Positions 56,313 to 64,000 of a stretch of DNA of 64,000 bases are shown piece by piece. The stretch is from NCBI GenBank assembly GCA_039545315.1, contig BCIM01000001.1, positions 1,337,255 to 1,401,254 of the forward strand, written 5' to 3'. This DNA comes from Kondoa malvinella (lineage: Eukaryota; Basidiomycota; Agaricostilbomycetes; Agaricostilbales; Kondoaceae). Each line of letters starts with the position of its first letter. Positions within the stretch are counted from its first letter, which is position 1. Position numbers and translations under genes: made by a program. Under the pieces are notes generated by a model. The model was given only the letters and a program-made list of their open reading frames with translations. It was not told the DNA's origin and did no database searches.

Positions 56313-58931
56313 TATCTCCTCAACCGCTCACCTTGCTGATGAGGAAGATACATTCCCTGATTCTGCTGACCTTCATAGTAAGGCATCCCAAACTGTTGCT
56401 GCTGTTGTTGATAATCAGGCTGGAAAGAGGGTGAAGGAGTGTAGCGAGAGGACATGTTTAATATCGCTGGATCCCTGAGAGCAGGAGAATCAAAGCCTGT
56501 CCATCAGATAAAATGAAGTGAGTGATTAGATCACACAGGTCATTCACGACGGACCTGTAGAACCAGAGCGATACTGAAATCCTTCTTGCCCTTGACCGAA
56601 ACTCTCCTCCTTGCCGAAATTTCTCTGCAGCGGCGGTAATGGATAAGCAGAAGTGACCAAAGCCGACCTCAATGGCAGAGCATGCGACGCGGAGCTGAAG
56701 CCCGGCGGAACAGAAGTATTCAGATGCGGTAATGCCGGTGGAAGAGGTTGAGTTGCTGCACTAGTCAATGGTAGAGCTGAAGCGCTGAATTGGTTAGAGC
56801 GGAAGAATTGCTCAGAGTCGAATCCTCCTGGCAACGGCGGCGAGAAGGTATGCGATGGACCGGCTGAGCTGCTACTTGCAGACCATAGTGCAGGCGACGC
56901 TAGAGCAGAGTGATTCGGTTTCAAACCTGGCGGCGGAGATAGCGCTACTGGACCACGTTTCGGTGAATTGGCCTGCGAAGACGTTCGACTATCAAAGTAC
57001 GAGCTGGGCGAGACGGATCGATGATTTGACATGAGCGGCGGTAGTCCATTCGAGCTCCCCGTTCTAGGTGGGAGATTCATCCCTGCCAGATCAGCGGGTG
57101 CTGCCATTCCAGCAAGCGATTCCGAGCTTCCAAACAATCCTTTCCGAGCGAAATCGAATCGAGATGATTTCGGTCTTGCTTTGTCGTCTTTGGCAATCTC
57201 GTCTGGCGTTTCCGCAAAAGGGTCGAAAGCGCCTTTGTAGCCTCTTCCATTCTCCCCTCCATTCAATTCATCATGCGGGAAAAGCGATAGATCAGACCGA
57301 AGGTGCGGACTGCTCATTGAAGTCATGCTCTCAATGGCAGGATTGTTGTGATTCGAAAGATCGCTACCGATACCGAGATGCTGGTCTGTAAGCGTGGAAT
57401 CCATCTTCGGACTGTTGCCAATGTCCATCGCAAAGCTGAAAGTGAACGAGCCGCTTCCGAACGATTCTAACGGGTTGTCTTCATACTCATAATCTGCTTC
57501 GATTGGTGAAGGGCTGATAGCTGAAGAAGAGGGCAGAGGATATAGACCAGGCGGCATAGACGTTTGAGGTGCTCGGGGGGTAGGCTCTTCGTCGAGCGGA
57601 GTAGATGGTTCCGGTTCGTCTATATCGTGAGATGGCTCGTCGAGGGAAGAAGACGCCTCTACTACTGGAGCTTCAGGTTGCTTGCCTCTTGCTCTTTGAC
57701 TTTGAGTCTGCCTGCCCCGTGTAGAGCCTGCAGCTGGTCCGGACGGAATGTTCTCGTTCGTAGCGACAGAAGGTCGAGTGGGTAATAAATGACTTGGCGT
57801 CTTCGCTGATCGCTGGCCTATCGTACTTCTGAGTGGATGGGAAGGTCCAATCGGAGTAGGCTGTTGCGTTGGTTTGTTTGCCCAAGCAGCAGACGAAGGC
57901 AGCGGTGGACCAGATCTCGATTGGAATTCTTTCGTTTCCTGTTCTTTCAGAGCATGCTTGATGGTCGACAACTCTTCTCTGGTCACTCCGCCTGGAGCAC
58001 CATTAACAGGATCAATTTCTTCCCCAGCTTCATGCGCCATCATGCAATTCTCGTTCGTGCATCTCTGTCCTCTCAAATACGCTTGACAGTACTTTGTTGT
58101 TCCCCAACCGGCGCGCAACCTTGATCCATCTGGACTGCTTGTTCCGTCTACAGCAGCAATACATGCCGAAGCTTCTCGAGCAGAGGAATAGTTGATGTAG
58201 ACATGCACGGGTTGATTCGATCCATGAGATGGGATGTTATCCGGTACGACTGTTCGTTTAGCTAGGAACAGCTTGAGGATGCGACCGTATTGACCAAATT
58301 GATCATAACCCTTCATTGCCGGTAATGTATCTTCATTCGCGTATCGGGACGTCAAGCCTTGGATGTGCACTTGAGATTTCTGCTTGACCCTTACGTTGGC
58401 TAGGTTGCGACGAGCGTTCGGTTCGGGGTTCTTTCTTTCCCTATCGCGCTGTTTCTTTGCTAGCTGAATCCGACGAAGCCTGCTCCTTTAATCAATACCG
58501 CACAGATACACGAGAAAGCATGTAAGCCCACTCTTCAGGTTTCATAGGCTTGAATTGGACGGCTTCATCCGTATACTCTGATCTACAAGCCGGACAAAGA
58601 CCATTCAAATTCTCCTTGATGTGATGCCAACAGAAGCGACAGATCTGAGAGTGCACATGTTTAGAATGTATCCACTGGTGATGAAATTGTATAGCAGACC
58701 TGATAACCGCAAGGACATGGCTTAAAGTTCATGTCGGACATGTCTAACTCTTCTAGACAAAGCGGGCAATCTGTCTCTTCCTGTTGTTCGCATCGGCATA
58801 CGATCAGCCTGTGTCTCTTTGCCTGCGCAGTGACAGGAACGTACCTCCTCATCTTCCAGCATGCTTAGACTGCTAAAAGCTGAAGTCGAGGGTTGAGGCC
58901 ATGCAGAGCCATTTGTAGTATTTGCGCGCAT
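56313..58931 (-). CDS. NOT4: NOT4 / CNOT4 ubiquitin ligase of the CCR4-NOT complex
   Basis: ATG 58929-58931 gives 'MRANTTNGSAWPQPSTSAFS' and 'MLEDEE'; a shorter start at 58862 is possible. The C4C4 RING is 'CPLCLEELDMSDMNFKPCPC' 'GYQ' | 'ICRFCWHHIKENLNGLCPAC'. Then comes 'RNLANVRVKQKSQVHIQGL', an RRM ('GQYGRILKLFLAKRTVVPDN', 'HVYINYSSAREASACIAAVD') and a CCCH finger 'KYCQAYLRGQRCTNENCMMA'. A long disordered Pro/Ser tail follows. A last GTCCGT intron at about 56495-56552 gives 'SPALRDPAILNMSSRYTPSP' and the end 'MYLPHQQGERLRR' at 56313. NOT4 ubiquitinates ribosomal and co-translational targets and shapes mRNA decay. Confidence 0.95.
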
Positions 58932-58994
58932 TTGGAGCAACAGCGGCGGTCAATTGCAGACAGTTTGAAGTGCACAGAGGAGCTGTTAGAGGAC

Positions 58995-59213
58995 CTATTG
59001 ATGCCGAAAGGGGTGGCCAAATCGCTCCTTTGCGGATTTTCTGCCTCTTCTACTTTGCGCCAGATACTTGCACGCGCTGTCACTTCTATCAGTCAGAGCA
59101 GCAGGTACCCACGGGTACTTGACAGCGTTTGAGATTGGTTGTTGCCTCGAAAGCCTCAGAAGTCGACGGTATATCTCAAGCAGCCGCTGAACAACGCCCT
59201 GTGAAGCAAGCAA
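58995..59213 (-). CDS. Possible small LYR-type protein
   Basis: The frame contains 'GVVQRLLEIYRRLLRLSRQQ', which resembles the first helix of mitochondrial LYR proteins (hydrophobic-YR-xLLR), but with IYR in place of LYR. A 34-nt intron-like stretch and alternative frame follow; the rest ('YLAQSRRGRKSAKERFGHPF') shows no further match. The 5' exon is not clear because the frame begins within a CAG acceptor-like site. It lies only about 60 bases upstream of NOT4 on the same strand and is divergent from VPS55 by 15 bases. Could be a NOT4 5' leader instead. Confidence 0.35.
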   Translation of the reverse strand: MLASQGVVQRLLEIYRRLLRLSRQQPISNAVKYPWVPAALTDRSDSACKYLAQSRRGRKSAKERFGHPFRHQ

Positions 59214-59227
59214 GAGTGTAAAGCAAC

Positions 59228-59910
59228 ATGGCCGGCGCAGGTCTTAAGAGTATTTCCTCGTTTCTCTGCCTATCTCTATCGTGTCTCATTGCCCTTCTCT
59301 ACTTTCCCTTGCATCTGCAGCTATCATCCTCCTCAGCTTCGTGCTCGCCTTGGGCTTCCTGCTCGTCATCCTAAGCTGTGCCCTGTTCAACAACTGGCTT
59401 CCAATACTTGTCGGTCAGTGCTTCCGCCAGACATGGAGCTGTCCTTGGCTGATGCTGCTGTCAAAGCTTTGACGTTCATTATCGCACCTCTGCCGAATGC
59501 GCTATGTGCAAGATGTGCAGGAGCGGATGACTTTTCAGCGGACTTTAGCAGGTCAGTGCAACAGCCTCTCCTGCTTGGTGATAGCTGAAGCGGTTCTGAC
59601 CTTCTGACAGCGGTCCTGTGGACTTTGGCAACTTTGTAACGGTATTCACTCTTTCCTGTCTACTTTGAGTGGTAGCTCACGCGCGGAGCAGGCGATAACG
59701 GTCGTTTCGGGCTTTGCACTACCTTTCGTGCTTGGCACAGCCGAAGTTATAACGAAAGCCGCGTGTTGGATGAGTATGACTGGAGGTGTATTGGTATACG
59801 GGACTAGTGCGTCTCACTTCTACTCTGCACTGCATTGTGCTAAAAAGATCTTGATTGGCACAGTCATAGTGTTTACGCATTACTTTTCGGTGCAGCAGGA
59901 CGAGTTCTGA
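59228..59910 (+). CDS. VPS55: Vacuolar protein sorting protein VPS55
   Basis: ATG 59228: 'MAGAGLKS', intron, 'IILLSFVLALGFLLVILSCA' and 'LFNNWLPILV', then 'ALTFIIAPLPNALCARCAGA' 'DDFSADFS', 'SGPVDFGNFVT', 'VVSGFALPFVLGTAEVITKA' and 'ACWMSMTGGVLVYGT'. The last exon is 'IIVFTHYFSVQQDEF' (stop at 59908-59910). Four membrane spans and the ALFNNWLP block identify VPS55, partner of VPS68 in the late endosome, needed for endosome-to-vacuole traffic (relative of animal OB-RGRP/LEPROT). About 135 residues, six exons, normal size. Confidence 0.95.
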
Positions 59911-59959
59911 TGGAAGATGGAAATGTAACAATATCGACATGCTATACACAAGCAAGAAT

Positions 59960-60771
59960 CTAGGACACGACGCAACAACAGCCGTTATCCCTTCTCGGTC
60001 TGTAATAGTCATCGTCATCCTCTTTACCCCTTCTCCCGCTTCTTCGCTGGTCTTCCTCATCTTCCTGTTGTTGAGCATCATAGTGTGGCCAGAACTTCCC
60101 GACCGCTTCCTGTCTGCTTTGTCAGTGGATGCTCAACACGCCAACAAGTGACGCACATGCATCGTAATCGTCGTCAAGTCCCTAACGAAGCGAATGGCGC
60201 TTCTGATAGCTTGTGGATCGCCAGGCTGCTTCGCCAACCTCGCATCTGGGTTAAAGATCTCACTCGCAAGCACCCAAGACAAATAGCTGATCATTTCCGG
60301 AGCTGTTTTCCCTCTTTGCCTTAACCACTCTGCGTGCGTTCGGATACAAAGAACGACTTCCTCTCCGATCCCTCTTGAATGAATCAGTCTTGCTTTATAA
60401 ACTCGATCAATCTGTCTGTTTTTTGCCTTTCAATCTTTTCTTTTTTGTACGGACGCGAAAGGCACGTACTTATCAAGAAACTCAACAGTCTGGTTATGGA
60501 TCTTTTCCTCGCTCGACATCTTAAGGGGTACTTTCTCCGCTTCCATAGCTTGTTGGGCCGAAATTACATTTTCATAAGAAGGTAAAATCGTGCTTTGTCC
60601 ATCTGATTCTCGAGGTTGTTTGACGCTATTGGATCGAGTCATCATTCTTTGAGCTGCTGGCCGCATCATTTGTGCCGCTGGAGCGGTGACGGAGCGCGCC
60701 GGGATAGGTCGAGATTGGGTTGGTGGCAGTGAGGGCGCGCCTGGCGCTGGTAACGGACCTGGGATACTCAT
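59960..60771 (-). CDS. Gene Y: unknown helical protein ending in a CaaX-like CVVS
   Basis: ATG 60769-60771 opens a Pro/Met/Arg-rich start ('MSIPGPLPAPGAPSLPPTQS'), then 'SSEEKIHNQTVEFLDK'. After a long GTACGT intron comes 'GIGEEVVLCIRTHAEWLRQR' 'GKTAPEMISYLSWVLASEIF' 'NPDARLAKQPGDPQAIRSAI' 'RFVRDLTTITMH'. The last exon, after a GTGCGT intron, is 'QEAVGKFWPHYDAQQQEDEE', a charged tail and the end 'DNGCCCVVS' (stop 59960-59962). The middle matches the neighbouring gene X block for block. The tail has CVVS, which fits a farnesylation box, with two more Cys before it that could be palmitoylated (inference). Family unknown. Confidence 0.7.
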
Positions 60772-61026
60772 GTTGAAGTCGAGAGCTCAGCTCCGCTCAA
60801 GAGATCCAAGGAGGAGGAGGAGAAGAGGCCGGATAGCTCGTCGTAGCGAAGATAACCGAGATCAAGAGATTGAGAATACGACACAGCCGCCCGGAAGGCC
60901 AGCTCGATTCTCGGAAACCTAGCAAGCGACAGCTGGGAAGGACAAGAACAAGGTGGTATATAGAAACATTCGCCGCAGGACAATGCTACCCCTCGACGAG
61001 GAATATCATAACAAGGAGGGCTACTA

Positions 61027-61963
61027 CTATCTGCGCCGACGCCCGCCTCTCTGCTGCTGAGTACCACGTCTCTTAGGCTGCCTCCTTCTCGGTCCTCTCT
61101 GATCATCCCTGTCATCGTCTTGTTCTTCTTGCTGCTTTCTCTGCTGCTCAGCAGCATAAGTAGGAAAGTAGATATCGATAGCTTCAGCTTGGAATCTGCT
61201 CCTCTATCAGCTTGTATATATGCCTGAGTGTTGAACGTACACTAAGACCACAGCGCGAACCCAGCGAATTGCCGATGATAAAGCCCAATAATCGCCACCC
61301 TGCTCTTCGTATCTAGCTTCCAAGTCGAAAGCTTCTTCATCTAGCAGAGCGGTGATCTGGTCAATGATCTCGTCGGCGATTTTGCCCTTCCCTGTACCAG
61401 CGAGGTTAACGGATACCAAGCGACAGTGGTCACTTACGTCTGAGACCTTCGGCATGACGGTGAATTGCTTTTGCGATGATGGACCTAGAGGATCAGGACA
61501 GATTTGAGGAAATCAAAGTAGGTGTTCAAGACGTTAGACCAACATATCAGACCAGCCATGAACGAGCTTAGATTGGTAAACGACTACAAAGACGTCTATC
61601 AGTCTCCGAAGAACAAGATCGGAGTATCGCGGACTGACGATTGACCTGCTCGTTGAGTACTTTGAGCGTAGAGTAGTACATCCTTTCTTCGTCGTTGCGA
61701 CCTTCGACCGCTCCCATGTTACCGAACGAGCTGGAGCCTACACTACTGCCTCCAAAACTGCTGGTACTGCTGTTGGATCTCTGATAGACAGGCGGAGGTT
61801 GTTGAGGCATGACATATTGTGGCTGAGCATGATATACAGGTTGAGGTTGAGCCGGTTGAGGGTAATAAACAGGTTGAGGATAGGCAGCTGGCTGAGGATA
61901 GTGATAAGCGGGCGGAGGAGCAGCTATTGGGTGTTGTTGCGGTTGAGGATAGTAATATGACAT
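61027..61963 (-). CDS. Gene X: unknown helical protein, paralogue of gene Y
   Basis: ATG 61961-61963 begins a Tyr/Pro/Gln-rich, low-complexity segment ('MSYYYPQPQQHPIAAPPPA') and Ser/Gly run, then 'NDEERMYYSTLKVLNEQVN'. After two introns comes 'SIIAKAIHRHAEGLR', then 'GKIADEIIDQITALLDEEAF' 'DLEARYEEQGGDYWALSSAI' 'RWVRAVVLV'. The last exon is 'RFQAEAIDIYFPTYAAEQRK' and an Asp/Gln/Arg-rich tail ending 'RGGRRRR' at 61027. The core matches gene Y: HAExLRxxGKxAxE, then LxxExF, DAR/EAR, SAIRxVR, FPxYxAxQ. No CaaX box here; the end is poly-basic. The two lie in the same orientation, 255 bases apart. No known family is recognised. Confidence 0.72.
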
Positions 61964-62446
61964 TTACTCGCGGATAAATGAAAGTATGGAAGACTCAGTC
62001 TTGATACGGTAGCGTCATGAAATTGGGACCGGCCCTTGTAGAGAAGACGAGACCAGCTCGATAGTATGATAAGAAGAGGAAGAGAGCTGGGTTGTAGCGC
62101 CTAGCAGACCGGCTTCTCGTCATCGCCTCGTTGGATTGATCAGAGCAGACCGAAGTAAGAATAGGGGGATCAAGGGAATGCAATAGCAAGCACTGAGAGA
62201 CTAGACAGAGACGGGAATCAGGAAGGAAAGATCGAAAAGAGAGAAAGGCCAAAAAGTCATATCAAGATCATGCAGACTCGTCACATCGAGGTAGCTCGCA
62301 ATCTCGGGCGAGACGACAAGGGAGACATAGCAGAAGTTTTTAGACGTACAGCATAGCACGCTAGACTTTTCCTGTCGGACCGTGCGAGACCAACATGCTC
62401 GCTGCAATTTTTCGCTGTCTTTGCTTCTTGCTCACCAACTGCAAAC
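61964..62446. other. Intergenic, 483 bases
   Basis: Divergent upstream regions of gene X and the NDK gene. No coding or RNA gene was seen. Confidence 0.55.
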
Positions 62447-63330
62447 ATGTCTGCCAAACAAGAACAGTCCTAGTGAGTGGCCGTCTTTGTCTACTGCATT
62501 TGCAGCTAAGAAGTATCGCTATTCGCAGCATCATGATCAAGTACGTTCGCTTGCATATAATGCTTGACCCGCGTTGACAGAGCTCTGAAAAGGCCTGACG
62601 GCGTCCAGCGTGGTGCGTTCGCTCCCTTTATTTCTCTACATTTGCTGACAATCCGAACAGGACTCGTTGGCGAAATCATCGCTCGCTTCGAAAAGCGTGG
62701 CTTCAAGCTTGTTGCGCTCAAGATGGTCACTGCTTCCAAGGAGCATCTCGAGGAACACTACGGTGACCTCAAAGAGAAGGCCTTCTTCCCTGGTCTCGTT
62801 AAATACATGGCTTCAGGTGCGTCGACTCGGTGTTCTCTTCTGCTAGAGTCCATCCTGAAGCCAACGGCACAGGCCCTGTTGTCGCTATGGTCTGGGAAGG
62901 AAAGGGTGAGCGCTGAGCTCAGTTCCAACTGGTCTAGTATTGACTTTTGCTCTTACAGACGTTGTCAAGACCGGCCGTGTCATGCTTGGTCAGTCTCTTA
63001 GGCCTTTCTACCATGGTAGTGCCAGGTGCTTACCCAGACTGCCAGGCGCTACCAACCCTCTCTCTTCCGCTCCTGGTACCATCCGCGGAGACTACGCTAT
63101 CGACGTCGGAAGGAACATCTGCCACGGATCTGGTGCGCTGCTGCCCTGTCCTCATGCCACAACGAGCTCACTACTTTTCATTAGACTCTGTCGAATCCGC
63201 CCAAAAGGAGATTGTAAGCCTCTCCTGCTCTACCGCTGATTCCCTCTCCTTACATGGCGTTCAGGGTCTATGGTTCAAGGAAGGCTTGAACCAGTACAAC
63301 CAGACTGTCTCGTCTTGGATCTACGAGTAG
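62447..63330 (+). CDS. YNK1: Nucleoside diphosphate kinase
   Basis: ATG 62447: 'MSAKQEQSY', then tiny exon 'IMIK', 'PDGVQRG', '[20 protein letters not shown]' '[20 protein letters not shown]' '[12 protein letters not shown]', '[20 protein letters not shown]' '[20 protein letters not shown]' '[10 protein letters not shown]' and '[20 protein letters not shown]'. The phospho-accepting His is in NICHGSD. The final exon ends '[10 protein letters not shown]', stop 63328-63330. The enzyme moves phosphate between nucleoside di- and triphosphates. About 152 residues, normal. Seven or eight introns, with one exon of about 12 nt. Confidence 0.96.
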
Positions 63331-63590
63331 ATCTTTGGGCTATCGGTATAGATGGTGCCAATATTGCATGAAATGGAATAGAGAGACGCTCTTGAAAAGC
63401 ATAGATCAGCTAGACATAGACATCGCCTTACTTCAGCCTGAGTCTATGAGTGACCGACCGGCCCCGTCGAGTTTGCATGGACAGTTGTCAGAGTCACAAG
63501 GTGCCAGCAAAGCAAGAGAGATGAAAGGGTGAAAACAATGCAAAGGGACGCGGCCATCTAGCATGTACAAGGACCGTCCTACATAGCCGG

Positions 63591-64000
63591 CTAGTGACCC
63601 TTCTTTGGCTTGACGACCTCAGCTCCCTGTGCAAACAGTCAGACCAGATCATAAAGCCAACATAACGGCGTACATCCCAGTATGCCTAAAAACACGAATG
63701 AGCAAAGTCATCCGGTTAGAGGCAGCACTTACTCGCTCAGCTTCTTCAGCCATTACATCCTCAACCAGCGGAGTGAGGTATCGAATGTCCTATGTATTCA
63801 TTAGCCCTTAAACCGAAGAATGAAGAGATCGGGACCAACATCCTGAGTTTGAACCCATTGTTCCTTGGGTAGTGATTTATGCAGCATTGAGCAATTTGAT
63901 GCTAGATAGTCCATCAGCGAAATAGAGGAGAAGAAGGGTAGAGACGCACCGACACGCAAACGGTATGCGCGATCAAACTTCTCTGCTGGCGTTAAGCGAG
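63591..64000 (-). CDS. QCR7: Cytochrome bc1 complex subunit 7 (partial)
   Basis: Read on the minus strand from the window end: 'LTPAEKFDRAYRLRV', then 'MLHKSLPKEQWVQTQ', 'DIRYLTPLVEDVMAEEAER', 'AYWD' and 'GAEVVKPKKGH' (stop 63591-63593). This is the conserved C-terminal half of QCR7/UQCRB, with four introns of about 45-65 nt. The 5' exons lie beyond the window. The subunit is on the matrix side of respiratory complex III. Convergent with NDK, 260 bases between the stops. Confidence 0.92.

Noticed and set aside
1..64000. Transposable elements, CRISPR arrays, rRNA or tRNA genes
   Set aside because: No transposase, reverse transcriptase, long terminal repeat, regularly spaced repeat or RNA-gene signature was found in either strand.

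Overview
The window is nuclear DNA of a fungus, most likely a basidiomycete. Genes are densely packed (about 45 candidates in 64 kb, on both strands) and broken by many short introns, mostly about 40-70 nt, with GTRNGT donors and CTGAC-like branch sites. The reading frames are fungal: PDS5, RTF2, CWC15, NOT4, VPS55, IPK1, QCR7, a G-protein alpha subunit and a MYND-finger protein with a basidiomycete-style finger. I cannot name the species. No tRNA, rRNA, transposon or CRISPR array was found. Most multi-exon models below were joined by hand from reading frame, splice signals and family motifs, so ends are firmer than inner exon borders.

Layout. 0-26 kb is mainly housekeeping: end of an unknown gene, a double-PH protein, acyl-CoA-binding protein, G-alpha, an ETFRF1-type LYR protein, an alkyltransferase-like protein, RTF2, acetyl-CoA acetyltransferase, PDS5, an EF-hand-like acidic protein, two unknowns, a ketoreductase-type NAD(P) enzyme, a HECT ligase, NADH pyrophosphatase and an mpaB-type oxygenase. 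27-41 kb is more accessory and rich in secreted or metabolic proteins: a small secreted protein, an F-box/LRR-like protein, a GID4-like protein, a secreted alginate-lyase-fold polysaccharide lyase, oxalate decarboxylase, a MYND protein, a secreted CAP/PR-1 protein, an SDR and a single-pass membrane protein. 41-48.5 kb returns to metabolism: hexose-6-phosphate epimerase, a J-protein, a 3-beta-HSD-type enzyme, an orphan and IPK1. 55-64 kb is again housekeeping: CWC15, NOT4, a LYR-like ORF, VPS55, two related unknown genes, NDK and QCR7 (cut by the window end).

The most unusual stretch is 48.2-54.9 kb. It reads as an old direct segmental duplication. Copy 1 has intact IPK1, disordered gene A and a dead copy of gene C. 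Copy 2 has a dead IPK1 5' end, disordered gene B and an intact gene C. A GFA-domain gene lies between them. A smaller dead duplicate of an oxalate decarboxylase exon plus intron lies 2.4 kb downstream of its parent. Other points of note are several GC-AG introns (two in the thiolase, one likely in PDS5) and a tandem pair of mutually related, otherwise unrecognised genes at 60-62 kb, one of which ends in a CaaX-like CVVS.
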